Assembly (NCBI RefSeq): GCF_000745265.1
Contig: NZ_JQNN01000001.1
Location: forward strand, 2,108,001 to 2,172,000
DNA length: 64,000 nucleotides
Direction of reading: 5' to 3'
Source: Massilia sp. 9096
GTDB lineage: Bacteria; Pseudomonadota; Gammaproteobacteria; Burkholderiales; Burkholderiaceae_D
Position numbers and translations under genes: made by a program. Positions 45,039 through 54,262 of this stretch are shown here, one piece after another. The notes below the pieces were generated by a model. It worked only from the letters and a program-made list of their open reading frames with translations. It had not been told where the DNA came from and did no database searches. The stretch's first letter is position 1; every line of letters starts with the position of its first letter.

Positions 45039-45542
45039 TCACTGCACGAAATAGCCCGAGACGCGCCAGCTGCCGTCCGGCGTGCGCATCGGAATCACGG
45101 TCTCCAGCGCGCTGCCGTTGGCGAACTCGGTGTCGTACTGCAGCACGACGTAGTCGCCATCCGGCGCGCCCGGCATCTTGTGGGTGAAGGTGACCGAATG
45201 CGGGTGGCGCGCCGTCATCTTGCCCAGTTCGTTACGCACGGTGTGCAGCGAGTCGGCGAACGCGTCCCTGGCGATCTGGCCTTTCACGGCCGGCGCCAGC
45301 GCTTCCCAGCAGGCGTCCCAGTTGTCGGCATCGTCCAGCGCCAGCCAGGCCTGGGCCGCCTGGCCGGCGGCGTCGGTGGCGGCCTTGACCGCCGGGTCGG
45401 ACGCATTGGTGACGTTGCCCGCGCGCGGCGCGCGCTGCGCCTGGCCCGGCGCTGACGAGGGCGACGGCGACTGGTTCCGGGCCTGGGCGGCGAACGAGGC
45501 CGCGGCAGCGGCGGCCAGCATGAGGACAGCGATCGGTTTCAC
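45039..45542 (-). CDS. DUF4019 family exported protein
   Basis: The 167-residue protein begins at GTG 45542 (AGGAG 7 nt upstream) with a signal peptide (MKPIAVLMLAAAAAASFAAQA), a Pro/Ser/Ala-rich linker, then a DUF4019 domain of AAQAWLALDDADNWDACWEA, DAFADSLHTVRNELGKMTAR and VLQYDTEFANGSALETVIPM, ending GSWRVSGYFVQ. The domain resembles NTF2-like folds. Function is unknown. A longer ATG-started form would add residues upstream but hide the signal peptide, so the GTG start is chosen. Confidence 0.85.
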   Translation of the reverse strand: MKPIAVLMLAAAAAASFAAQARNQSPSPSSAPGQAQRAPRAGNVTNASDPAVKAATDAAGQAAQAWLALDDADNWDACWEALAPAVKGQIARDAFADSLHTVRNELGKMTARHPHSVTFTHKMPGAPDGDYVVLQYDTEFANGSALETVIPMRTPDGSWRVSGYFVQ

Positions 45543-45635
45543 ATGGACTCCTTTGCGGGTGACGAACTTGGATGCGGAGTCTACACCCCCAAGCACGGCC
45601 GTGTCGGCCACTTGGCGGCGCGGACGCGGGGCCGC

Positions 45636-46376
45636 TTACAGCCGGGCGAGCCGGCCGCCGTCGACGCGCAGCTCGGCCCCGCACACGAAGCGCGCGTCGT
45701 CGCTGACCAGGAAGGCGACCGCGGCGGCGACGTCTTCCGGCTTGCCGACGTCGGCCTTGTCGATCTTTTCGGCGCCCGACTTGACGTTCGGGTTATCCCA
45801 CAGCATCGGCGTGTCGATCGCGCCGGGCAGGATGACGTTGGTGCGGATGCCTTTCGGACGGCCTTCGATCGCCGACGAGCGCGTCAGCGACAGCAGCGCG
45901 GTCTTGGCTGCCGCGTAGGGCGCGACCAATGGCTCGGTCTCGACCGCATGCACGCTCGAGATGTTGACGACCGCCCCGCCCGGCTTCATCTGCAGGAATG
46001 CCTGCTTGATGAAGTAAAAGGCGCCCATCAGGTCGACGTTGAGCACGCTGAGCCAGTCGTCTCCGCTTTGCTGCTCGAGCGGCTTGAAGTCCATCAGGCC
46101 GGCATTGTTGACCATGATGTCCCAGCCGTCGAAGCGCTTTTGCGTGGCCTGAACGGCGGCAATTACCTGGTCTTCCTTGGAGACGTCGCACTCGACCGTG
46201 GCGATGCGCTGCGCGTCGAATTCCTTGACGAGCTCCGCGCTGACGGCGTCGAGCTTGTCCTGGTGGTGCCCGGCCAGCATCACGCTGGCGCCGTCCTGCA
46301 GCAGGCGGCGCGCGGTGGCCTTGCCGATGCCGCCGGAGGCGCCGGTGACGATGGCGATACGTTGATTCAGCTTCAT
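45636..46376 (-). CDS. Short-chain dehydrogenase/reductase
   Basis: The 246-residue classical SDR has the NAD(P) motif TGASGGIG (about residues 10-17), NNAG (about 85-88), the catalytic Ser in NISSVHAV, and Tyr/Lys in YAAAK (about 151-155). The substrate is unknown; family members oxidise or reduce alcohols, sugars and fatty intermediates. ATG 46376 is chosen over an upstream frame start because the SDR fold starts MKLNQRIAIVTG. It is 93 bp from the DUF4019 gene, on the same strand. Confidence 0.9.
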   Translation of the reverse strand: MKLNQRIAIVTGASGGIGKATARRLLQDGASVMLAGHHQDKLDAVSAELVKEFDAQRIATVECDVSKEDQVIAAVQATQKRFDGWDIMVNNAGLMDFKPLEQQSGDDWLSVLNVDLMGAFYFIKQAFLQMKPGGAVVNISSVHAVETEPLVAPYAAAKTALLSLTRSSAIEGRPKGIRTNVILPGAIDTPMLWDNPNVKSGAEKIDKADVGKPEDVAAAVAFLVSDDARFVCGAELRVDGGRLARL

Positions 46377-46523
46377 GTGCGTTCTCGCTACGTTAATGAT
46401 GAAGTCAGCATACCGCTTTCCGGAAACGAAGCTCGCCCGCCTCGAACGTATCGGCGCCCCGCACAACCGCAGCGAGCGGAAGGCATGGTGTTCGCGAAGC
46501 GCAGCCGGTTGGGCGGGGTTCCC

Positions 46524-47744
46524 TCAGATATGCTGATCGAACACCTGGCGCAAATACGCAATAAAGGTCTCGTCGGTCGAGAACCCCTTGCCCGGCGAAT
46601 CGGACAGCTTGGCCACCGCCTGGCCGTTGCAGCGGGTCAGCTTCATGACGATGTTGAGCGCCTCGTTGCCGGTGTCGTTGGTGAGCTGGGTGCCGATGCC
46701 GAAGCCGGTCATCACGCGGTCGGCGAAGTGGCGGTACAGGCTCAGGGCCTTGGGCACCGTCAGTGCGTCCGAGAACACCAGGCGCTTGGTGCGCGCGTCG
46801 ATGCGCAGCTTGGCGTAGTGCACGATCGCCTTCTCGCCCCACTCGACCGGGTCGCCCGAATCGTGGCGCAGGCCGTCGAACAGCTTGGCGAAATACAGGT
46901 CGAAGTCGCGCAGGAAGGCATCCATGCCGACCACGTCGGTCAGCGCGGTGCCGAGGTCGCCGCGGTATTCCTGCACCCAGTCCTCGAGCGCCTTTTTCTG
47001 GAAGTCGCGCAGGCGCACGTCGAAGGACTGGAAGGCCTGCATGTACTCGTGCGCCATGGTGCCGATCGGGACCATCCTGAGTTTCTTGGCCAGGTAGACG
47101 TTCGAGGTGCCGCGGAAGAACTGCGGCAGCTCGCGCCCCAGCGTGGCGACGACTTCCTCGTGCCACTCGCCGGAAAAGCGGCGGCGCACGCCGAAGTCGA
47201 AGAATTCGAAGGGGTTCAGGCGCGTGGGTTCCTGCTCGAAGGCGCGCAGCTCGTCGATCTTGCGCTGCAGGCGCACGCGCGCCTCGGCAATCGCGGCCTG
47301 CTGGTCGAAGCGGCGGAAGTGCAGCTCGTTGACGATGTACAGCACGAAGATCTCGAAGCCCATCACGTGCACGATCGGGCCGGTGGCGCGGATGCGCAGG
47401 TGCGGGCCGTCGGTGTCGACGTGGATGAACTTGCGCTGGAAGCGGAACAGGGTCAGGAAGTCCGCGAAGTCGCTCTTGATGAAGCGCAGGCTGCGCAAGT
47501 AGTCCACCTCGTCCTCGGTAAACATCATCTCGCACAGGTGGTCCAGCTCGCGCTCGACCTCGTCCTTCAGCTCGGCCAGCGGATAGGCCGGCGTATTGCG
47601 GCACTTGAATTCGTACTCGCCGATGGCGTTCGGGTGCATGTGCAGGAAAGCCTGCCACATGGTGAATTTATAGAGATCGGTCTCGAGCAGGCTGCGGACG
47701 ACGGGTTTCATGGGCGCGTACATGTTGTTGTTGGACATCGACAT
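46524..47744 (-). CDS. pncB: Nicotinate phosphoribosyltransferase
   Basis: The 406-residue enzyme converts nicotinate and PRPP to nicotinate mononucleotide in NAD salvage. Characteristic segments are [60 protein letters not shown] with the catalytic His in [24 protein letters not shown] and [20 protein letters not shown]. Length and motifs match E. coli PncB. It pairs functionally with the nicotinamidase at 33350-33955, although the two lie 13 kb apart. The exact start among several ATGs is uncertain. Confidence 0.95.
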   Translation of the reverse strand: MSMSNNNMYAPMKPVVRSLLETDLYKFTMWQAFLHMHPNAIGEYEFKCRNTPAYPLAELKDEVERELDHLCEMMFTEDEVDYLRSLRFIKSDFADFLTLFRFQRKFIHVDTDGPHLRIRATGPIVHVMGFEIFVLYIVNELHFRRFDQQAAIAEARVRLQRKIDELRAFEQEPTRLNPFEFFDFGVRRRFSGEWHEEVVATLGRELPQFFRGTSNVYLAKKLRMVPIGTMAHEYMQAFQSFDVRLRDFQKKALEDWVQEYRGDLGTALTDVVGMDAFLRDFDLYFAKLFDGLRHDSGDPVEWGEKAIVHYAKLRIDARTKRLVFSDALTVPKALSLYRHFADRVMTGFGIGTQLTNDTGNEALNIVMKLTRCNGQAVAKLSDSPGKGFSTDETFIAYLRQVFDQHI

Positions 47745-47769
47745 CTTACCGGGCGCCGCGGTTTCGTGC

Positions 47770-48264
47770 TTACACCGGATGCCGGGCCGCGGCGCGCTTG
47801 CGGCGCTTCGGGGCCAGCATGGTGCCGCTGCAGGACGGCGCGCCGCAGCGGCAGGCGAACAGGCGCTTCAGGGCCGGCGTGTGGCGCTCGTCGTAGATCA
47901 GCGCGTAGTCGTAGTTGAGTTCCTCGCCGGCGTCGATGTCGCGCAGCGCGTGGATGTAGACGCGGCCTTCGTCCTCGTAGGCTTCGCAGTTCGGCTCGCA
48001 GGCATGGTTAATCCAGCGCGCGTCGTTGCCGCGCTTGCCCCCGTCGATCACCTGGCCGTCGGCCAGGCTGAAATAAAACGTGTGGTTGACCGGACCGCCG
48101 CGCTCCTCGGCGCGCCGGGTGGCGTCCGGCCAGCTGATGCGCTCGCCGCGATATTCGATGATGCGTTCTCCCGCCGCGATGGGGCGCAGGGCGAACACGC
48201 CCTTGCCGTGGACCGGGGATTGCCTGACTTCGTACGGTGCTGCCGTTTTTGCGGATGGGCTCAT
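47770..48264 (-). CDS. SET-domain lysine methyltransferase-like protein
   Basis: The 164-residue protein is almost only a SET domain: [51 protein letters not shown] with the conserved NHxCxPN SAM/active-site motif, and [10 protein letters not shown] carrying the catalytic Tyr. [14 protein letters not shown] post-SET-like segment supplies three Cys for zinc along with the NHxC Cys. SAM-dependent lysine methylation of a cellular protein is expected; the target is unknown. Compact SET proteins of this type occur in betaproteobacteria. It is 25 bp upstream of pncB on the same strand. Confidence 0.9.
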   Translation of the reverse strand: MSPSAKTAAPYEVRQSPVHGKGVFALRPIAAGERIIEYRGERISWPDATRRAEERGGPVNHTFYFSLADGQVIDGGKRGNDARWINHACEPNCEAYEDEGRVYIHALRDIDAGEELNYDYALIYDERHTPALKRLFACRCGAPSCSGTMLAPKRRKRAAARHPV

Positions 48265-48444
48265 TAGGCTCGGGACTGGGTGGGGTCGATGGAAGGTTGC
48301 TGATCCAACCTATTATTGCCCGAATTGCAGCATGGCCGCCGCACCGGACCCTGGCCACTGCCGAAGCGTGGGAGCGAGCCGTGCGACCGCGGCGGCGCCA
48401 GCCGGGCATCATGGCATGACAACCATCAGCGAAAGGGCTCTGCC

Positions 48445-49419
48445 ATGAAACGAACCAACTTGCGCGTCGTGATCACCGGCGCATCGAGCGGCATCGGCGC
48501 CGCCACCGCGATCGCGTTCGCGCGCGAAGGCGCCAGCCTGGTGCTCGGCGCACGCGGCCAGGAGGGACTGGAAGACGTGGCCCGGCGTTGCCGCAAACTG
48601 GGCGCCGATGCCGAAGTGCGCGTGGTCGACGTGACCGACGCCGACGCGGTCGCCGCCTTCGCGCGTGAAGCCAACGCGCTGCTGGGCGCGATCGACCTGT
48701 GGTTCAGCGACGTCGGCATCGGCGTGGTCGGCAAATACGCCGACGTGCCACTGGAAGACCACCGCCGCGTGATCGAAACCAACTTGATCGGCCACATGAA
48801 CGACGCCCATGCGGTGCTGCCGATCTTCCTCGAACAGGGCCGCGGCACCTGGGTCAACATGATATCGCTCGGCGGCTACGTCACCACGCCGTTTTCGGCC
48901 GCCTATGCCGCCAGCAAGTTCGGCCTGCGCGGCTTTGCCGCGGCCTTGCGTGGCGAGCTGTCGCGGCATCCGGACATCCACATCTGCGACGTCTACCCGA
49001 CCTTCGTAGACACGCCCGGCTTCGCCCATGCGGCCAACTACACCGGCGCCAGGCTGTCCTACCCGCCCGGGGTGCTGGCGCCGGAAAAGGTGGCCGACGC
49101 CGTCGTCAAGCTGGCCTACCAGCCGCGCGCGACCACGGTGATCGGCATGCCCTCGCCGCTGCTCAAGCTGATGGCGCTGGCGAACCCGGTCAACGCCTCC
49201 CTGATGAACCGCTTCCTCGAAGCCTGGTCGAAACGCGCACAGCGCGTGCCCGATACCGAAGGCGCGCTGTATGCGCCCGCGCCGGGCGCGAGCGGCGTGC
49301 ACAGCCACGGCGACACCAACGGCGGCGCGCGGCCCGCTCGCCAGGCGCATCCGGCGCTGCTGCTGGGCGTGGCGGTGGCGGCCGCGGCGGTCGGCCTGCA
49401 GCTGTTCCGCAAGCGCTAG
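48445..49419 (+). CDS. Short-chain dehydrogenase/reductase with C-terminal membrane anchor
   Basis: The 324-residue SDR has TGASSGIG (about 12-19), SAAYAASKFGLRG with catalytic Tyr/Lys, and a catalytic Ser in MISLGG. The usual NNAG is replaced by FSDVGIG. After the SDR fold a Pro/Gly/His linker (about 270-300) leads to a C-terminal hydrophobic helix (PALLLGVAVAAAAVGLQLF) and basic RKR end, implying a tail-anchored enzyme facing the cytosol. ATG 48445 is selected by the KRTNLRVVITGA start. It overlaps the 3' end of the acyl-CoA synthetase by 4 bp (convergent). The substrate is unknown. Confidence 0.88.
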   Translation: MKRTNLRVVITGASSGIGAATAIAFAREGASLVLGARGQEGLEDVARRCRKLGADAEVRVVDVTDADAVAAFAREANALLGAIDLWFSDVGIGVVGKYADVPLEDHRRVIETNLIGHMNDAHAVLPIFLEQGRGTWVNMISLGGYVTTPFSAAYAASKFGLRGFAAALRGELSRHPDIHICDVYPTFVDTPGFAHAANYTGARLSYPPGVLAPEKVADAVVKLAYQPRATTVIGMPSPLLKLMALANPVNASLMNRFLEAWSKRAQRVPDTEGALYAPAPGASGVHSHGDTNGGARPARQAHPALLLGVAVAAAAVGLQLFRKR

Positions 49420-51137
49420 CCGGGCAGGTCTTCCTCGCGGTATTCGATGCCGGCGCGCGCGCCGGCCGCCTCCAGCCGGCGCAGCTCGACGCGGCGGATC
49501 TTGCCCGAGATCGTCTTGGGCAGTTCGGCGAACTCCAGCCGGCGGATGCGCTGGTACGGCGCCAGTCGGGCGCGCGCGAAGGCCAGGATCGCCCGCGCCA
49601 GCGCGGGGGTCGGCTCTACGCCCTGGCGCAGCGCGACGAAGGCCTTGGGCACGGCCAGCTTGACCGGATCGGGACTGGGCACGATGGCCGCCTCGACCAC
49701 GTCCGGATGTTCGATCAGCACGCTCTCCAGCTCGAACGGGCTGATACGGTAGTCGGACGACTTGAACACGTCGTCGTTGCGGCCGACGTAGAAGTAGTAG
49801 CCGTCGGCGTCGACCAGCGCGCTGTCGCCGGTGTGGTAATGCCCGGCGCGCATCGCCTCCGCGGTCTTGGCGGCGTCGTTCTCGTAGCCGAGCATCAGGC
49901 CCAGCGGCGCCTGGCCGTCCAGCGCCAGCGCGATCTCGCCCTCTTGCGCCGGACCGTCGTCGAGGTCCAGCAGCGCCACCCGGTAGCCCGGCAAAGGACG
50001 GCCCATCGAGCCCGGCTTGATGAGTTGGCCAGGCGAATTGCCGATCTGGCAGGTGGTTTCGGACTGGCCGAAGCCGTCGCGGATGCGGATGCCCCAGGCG
50101 CGCTCGACCTGTTCGATGACTTCCGGGTTGAGCGGCTCGCCCGCGCCGACCAGTTCGCGCAGCGGCAGGCGCCAGCCGGACAGGTCTTCCTTGATCATCA
50201 TGCGCCACACGGTCGGCGGCGTGCACAGCGAAGTCACGCCGCAGCGCGCGATCGTCTCCAGGCAGGCGCGTGCCGAAAAGCGCGCATAGTTGAAGATGAA
50301 CACGGTGGCGCCGGCGTTCCAGGGCGCGAAGAAACAGCTCCAGGCATGCTTGGCCCAGCCGGGCGAACTGATGTTCCAGTGGACGTCCCCTGGACGCAGC
50401 CCGATCCAGTACATCGTCGAGAGGTGGCCGACCGGATAGCTCTGGTGGCTGTGCAGCACCAGCTTCGGCTTGGCCGTGGTGCCGGACGTGAAGTACAGCA
50501 GCAGCGGGTCGGTCGCGCGCGTGGGCGCGTCGGGCACGTATGCCTGCGCGGCCGCGTGGCTGGCGGCGAAGTCCTGCCAACCTGCGGGGATGGCGGCGCC
50601 CTTGTCATCCGCGCCGACCGCGATGCGGGTGTAGTCGCCGGGCAGCTGAGCAAACTTGTGCGCCTCGCCCGCCTGGGCGATCACGTGCTTGACCTGGCCG
50701 CGCTGCAGGCGGTCTTGCAGGTCGCTGCTGGAAACCAGCATGGTGGTCGGCACCAGCACCGCGCCCAGCTTGATCCCGGCCAGCATCGCCTCCCACAGCT
50801 CGACGCGGTTGGGCAGCATCAGGAGTACCCGGTCGCCGCGCCGCACGCCCAGCCCGCGCAGCCAGTTGGCCACCTGCGACGAGCGCGCGGCCATGTCGGC
50901 GTAGCTGATCTTGCGCTCGCTACCGTCTTCTTCCACCACCCACAGCGCGGGCGTGACGTTGCTTTCGGCCTGGACGTCGAAATAGTCGAGCGCCCAGTTG
51001 AATTCGTCGAGCTCGGGCGCGCGGTAGTCGCGGTAGGCGGTGTCGTAGTCGCTGCGGTGCCGCTGGAGGAAGTCGCGCGCCTGGACGAAGCGCTGGTAAG
51101 GCGACGGCTGCGGCGATGCATGAGCGGATGCGGTCAT
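49416..51137 (-). CDS. AMP-forming acyl-CoA synthetase (medium-chain/MACS type)
   Basis: The 573-residue ANL-family enzyme activates a carboxylic acid to acyl-AMP and then acyl-CoA. The adenylation motif is YFTSGTTAKPKLVLHSHQSY, followed by SSPGWAKHAWSCFFAPWNAG, GAGEPLNP, GFGQSETT, the hinge TGDSALVDADGYYFYVGRND, and LPKTISGKIRRVELR with the adenylation Lys. The arrangement with GWAKHAW is that of medium-chain or benzoate-like acyl-CoA synthetases. Substrate is unknown. ATG 51137 is used. It lies 257 bp downstream of the formate dehydrogenase operon end and is convergent with the SDR. Confidence 0.92.
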   Translation of the reverse strand: MTASAHASPQPSPYQRFVQARDFLQRHRSDYDTAYRDYRAPELDEFNWALDYFDVQAESNVTPALWVVEEDGSERKISYADMAARSSQVANWLRGLGVRRGDRVLLMLPNRVELWEAMLAGIKLGAVLVPTTMLVSSSDLQDRLQRGQVKHVIAQAGEAHKFAQLPGDYTRIAVGADDKGAAIPAGWQDFAASHAAAQAYVPDAPTRATDPLLLYFTSGTTAKPKLVLHSHQSYPVGHLSTMYWIGLRPGDVHWNISSPGWAKHAWSCFFAPWNAGATVFIFNYARFSARACLETIARCGVTSLCTPPTVWRMMIKEDLSGWRLPLRELVGAGEPLNPEVIEQVERAWGIRIRDGFGQSETTCQIGNSPGQLIKPGSMGRPLPGYRVALLDLDDGPAQEGEIALALDGQAPLGLMLGYENDAAKTAEAMRAGHYHTGDSALVDADGYYFYVGRNDDVFKSSDYRISPFELESVLIEHPDVVEAAIVPSPDPVKLAVPKAFVALRQGVEPTPALARAILAFARARLAPYQRIRRLEFAELPKTISGKIRRVELRRLEAAGARAGIEYREEDLPG

Positions 51138-51394
51138 CGGTGTCTCCTGAACGTGGTCGGCGGAACTCTGCGGTTCCTGGGATGCGGAGACATTCTGCCA
51201 CGGGGCGCGCCAGCGCGCCCCCTCGGCACGTGCGCCAGCTCAGGGTTTCAGCATGGCGGCGAGCACCTCGCCCGTCGACATCGAACGGCGCCCCCCGAAC
51301 GCGACATGGGCTCGTCCACCAGCGCGCGCGGCCGTCATCGCGGCGCGGGCCGGAACGGGCGGCCAGGCGGAGCCGTCCGGACCGGCGCCGAAGA

Positions 51395-53107
51395 TCAGAA
51401 GCGTTTCAGCTCGTGCACGCCGCCGCCCGCCGGGGCCGCGCTCACCCGGTCCTCGTCCTGCAGCATCATGTCGACCACGCGGCAGTCGCCGCACATGCGC
51501 ATGCGGTCCAGGTGGCCGGCAAACGCCGGGTGACCGGCCAGGCGGCCCAGCATCGATTCGACCATCTTGAGCGTGCCGAACGGCTTGTCGCAGCGGATGC
51601 AGTGGAAGGGCTGGGTCTCGCTGACCACTACGGGCTGCTTGCGCGACTCCAGGAAGGACAGGCGCGGGATCAGGGTGATCGCGTTTTCCGGACAGGTGTC
51701 GGCGCACAGGCCGCACTGCACGCAGTTCTTCTCGATGAAGCGCAACTGCGGCGCGTTCTGGCCGTCGTTCAACGCCGCCGCCGGGCAGGCGCCGACGCAG
51801 GCCATGCACAGGCTGCAGTTGGCGTTGACGTCGACCGCGCCGAACGGGCTGCCGGCCGGCAGCGCAATCTCGTCGACCGGCGTCGGGGCATGGCGCGACA
51901 GATGGTCGAGCGCATAGTCGAGCGTGTTGCGCTTTTCGGTCGAGACGTTGAACAGCGCGCGCTTGCTTGGGGCCTCACCGCGCGGCGCGAGCTGCAAGGC
52001 CAGCGCCAGCTCGTCCGGCGTGGTCGCGCGCAGCAGCTGGAAATGCGGCCCGGCGTAACCGAGCCCGCTCATCACCGCCTGCGCGATGCCCATCTGCGCG
52101 TCGAGCGCGGCCGCGTATTGCGGCGCCTCGGCCTCGGTCATCAACACGGTGACGCCGCCGGCGCCGTAGGCCAGCGCCGCCAACCACAGGTCGATGCCGG
52201 TCGAGGCGGTGTGCTGCAGGCCGAGCGGCAGCAGGCGCGACGGGACGCTCCCGCCCAATGACTCGAGCAGCGCCGCGCCTTCCGCACCGTGCAGCAGCAG
52301 CACCGGGTCCTGGCCGCCGCCTTCGAAGTAGGCTTGCAGCGCGGCCTTGACGCGCGCGCCGTTGTGGGTGACGGCCGGGTAGACGTAGCGCATCGCGCCG
52401 GTCGGGCATACGGTCGAGCAGGCGCCGCAGCCGGCGCACAGGTAGGGGTTGACCTTGACCAGGTCGCCGTTGCCTTCGATCGCGCCGGCCGAGCAGATGT
52501 CGATGCAGGCGTTGCAGCCGGTGCGGCGGTTGCGGCTGTGGGCGCAGATGTTTTCCTTGTAGGCGAAGTACTTGGGCTTTTCGAACTCGCCGGTCATCTC
52601 GCACAGCGCTTCGAGCGCTTCGGCGCGTGCGGCTTCAGTCACGCCCGGCGCGTAGTAGCCGTGCGGCTTCTGGTGGTGCACGATCTGCGGGCTGGCGCCC
52701 AGGTCCAGCACCAGGTCGAAGTTACCATGCTCCGGCGCGCGGCCAGGGGCTTGCCAGGTGGCCTTGAAGGCGCCCAGCCAGCCGCTCACGACCACGGCGC
52801 GCGCGTGCATGACCGGATACAGGCGCAGCGCCGGTGCGGCGCCGGATTCGCCGGCCTCGTCGGCTACGGCGTCGTCATACAGCAGCGCGGTGACCGGCAG
52901 CACGGCCGCCAGGCGGTCGGCCCAGGGAAGTACGTCGGCCGGGCTGCCGATGACCAGCGTGTGGCCGGCCGAGCGGTAGCCGACCGTGTCGAGCGCTTCG
53001 TGCGGTTCAAAGGCGGCCAGCGCGGCCAGCGCGCCGGACTTGGCCAGCAGGTTGCGCGCTTCCTGGTCGGGATCGGCGCCCTGCCCTTCGATAAAACGGA
53101 TATTCAT
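51395..53107 (-). CDS. Multi-cluster 4Fe-4S ferredoxin-type protein of the formate dehydrogenase operon
   Basis: The 570-residue protein holds several [4Fe-4S] motifs: CNACIDIC (about 197-204), CAGCGACSTVCP (about 220-235), CSLCMACVGACP (about 430) and CVQCGLCADTCP (about 462), with further Cys near the C-terminus (CIRC, CGDCR). The N-terminal part resembles a nucleotide-free flavodoxin/CoA-like fold. Proteins of this type follow DUF3305/DUF3306 in betaproteobacterial formate dehydrogenase operons and are presumed electron-transfer or assembly factors. The start overlaps the DUF3306 gene by 4 bp. The 257 bp after it hold no gene that I can support. Confidence 0.88.
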   Translation of the reverse strand: MNIRFIEGQGADPDQEARNLLAKSGALAALAAFEPHEALDTVGYRSAGHTLVIGSPADVLPWADRLAAVLPVTALLYDDAVADEAGESGAAPALRLYPVMHARAVVVSGWLGAFKATWQAPGRAPEHGNFDLVLDLGASPQIVHHQKPHGYYAPGVTEAARAEALEALCEMTGEFEKPKYFAYKENICAHSRNRRTGCNACIDICSAGAIEGNGDLVKVNPYLCAGCGACSTVCPTGAMRYVYPAVTHNGARVKAALQAYFEGGGQDPVLLLHGAEGAALLESLGGSVPSRLLPLGLQHTASTGIDLWLAALAYGAGGVTVLMTEAEAPQYAAALDAQMGIAQAVMSGLGYAGPHFQLLRATTPDELALALQLAPRGEAPSKRALFNVSTEKRNTLDYALDHLSRHAPTPVDEIALPAGSPFGAVDVNANCSLCMACVGACPAAALNDGQNAPQLRFIEKNCVQCGLCADTCPENAITLIPRLSFLESRKQPVVVSETQPFHCIRCDKPFGTLKMVESMLGRLAGHPAFAGHLDRMRMCGDCRVVDMMLQDEDRVSAAPAGGGVHELKRF

Positions 53108-53825
53108 CGTGTCTCGGTTTCAGGTGGATATTGTTGGTATGTGTCCGCGGCAGGCGGGTGCGGCGGCATATGGGGCACCGGCTGCGGCGCCGCCTGCTGC
53201 AGCGTCTGCGGCTGGCGATCGCTCTCCGGCGCGGACAGATCTTGAATGGGGTGCGCTTCGAGCGGCGGCGCTTGGGTTTCCAGGACGGCCGTGTCGTGCG
53301 CAACAGCGGCAGCGGTATCGGCAGCGGCGGCGTCGACCGCGGCCTCATCGTCCTGGTCCAGGTGGCGAAACACGCTCTTGGCATGGCGCAGCGAGGCCAG
53401 CATGGCGTCCGACATCGGGCTCGGCTTGTTGTAGTCGTCGATATAGATGTCGAGCCGGTCCATGGTGTTGAAGTGCGGATCGGTGAACAGTTTTTTCAGC
53501 GCCGTGCGGCGCACGTCGGCGTCGACGCCCTGGCGCACGAAGGCCGAGAAGTCGGACTCGGGCGTGAGCAGGGCGACGTCGGCCATGGTCGGCGGCGGGC
53601 CGGCTCGGCTCCGTGCGCGGGCGCCTGCGCGTCCGCCGGCACGCGCGTGGGCGCGTACCCATCCACACCCGCGCGGGCGTAGACCGGCGCCGGCGCAGGC
53701 TCGGCGGCAGGCGCCGGCTCAGGGACGACCTCTGCGACCGGCTCCGGCGCCGGCTCGTGCCCGTGGTCGGCCTCGATCTTGCGCCGCGACCAGCGCTTGA
53801 AGAATCCTTCCTCGGCCATCGTCAT
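53104..53825 (-). pseudogene. DUF3306 gene with an internal frameshift
   Basis: The first part from ATG 53825 (overlapping the DUF3305 stop) reads MTMAEEGFFKRWSRRK, the typical DUF3306 start, then a Pro/Ala/Glu-rich linker. The conserved core TPESDFSAFVRQGVDADVRR and FTDPHFNTMDRLDIYIDDYN lies in the next frame, opening only at an ATG at 53586. Adding one C in the CCC/GCC run near 53591-53600 would restore a single protein of ~240 residues; the whole span is 722 bp, one short of a multiple of three. DUF3306 is an accessory of formate dehydrogenase. Either a real defect or an indel error. Confidence 0.85.
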
Positions 53826-54262
53826 CCGTGCTGCCGGCCGCGGCGCGGCTTGGGCTGGTAGTGCTGGCGCAGGTAGTCGGCCAGCCAGGTGTAGATCTCG
53901 GCCGGCATCATCACGCCGTCGGCATCCTCGCCCGAGTCGAACATGCGCGTGCCTTCGACGTAGCTGACCGAGGCGCGCACGGGCATCGCGCGGCCGTCCT
54001 GCATGCGCCAATGGACGAACACCTTCGATTCCGGCGACATCGCGTTCTCGTAATAGCCCTCGTTCTCGTCGCGGTGCAGTTCGAGTTCGAGGCCGGACAC
54101 CATGTAGTAGTCGCGTTCCGGCGACGTGCTCAGGACCTGCAGCGGCGGCAAATTGCCGCGGTCGGGGATGACGCCGACCGCCGACCAGGCTTCGTCGGCC
54201 CAGCGGTGCTGGACGGTGCGGCGCTGCATCAGCACCGCGATCGGCATGCTGGCCAGTTTCAT
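53822..54262 (-). CDS. DUF3305 family protein
   Basis: The 146-residue protein reads MKLASMPIAVLMQRRTVQHRWADEA WSAVGV in its first 30 residues, with the conserved RWADEAW, LELELHRDENEGYYENAMSP and FVHWRMQDG blocks of DUF3305. These proteins accompany periplasmic formate dehydrogenases in proteobacteria; a maturation or assembly role is supposed, not proven. The start overlaps the preceding gene (54259-54262) and the stop overlaps the DUF3306 start, so translation is coupled in both directions. Confidence 0.9.
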   Translation of the reverse strand: MKLASMPIAVLMQRRTVQHRWADEAWSAVGVIPDRGNLPPLQVLSTSPERDYYMVSGLELELHRDENEGYYENAMSPESKVFVHWRMQDGRAMPVRASVSYVEGTRMFDSGEDADGVMMPAEIYTWLADYLRQHYQPKPRRGRQHG

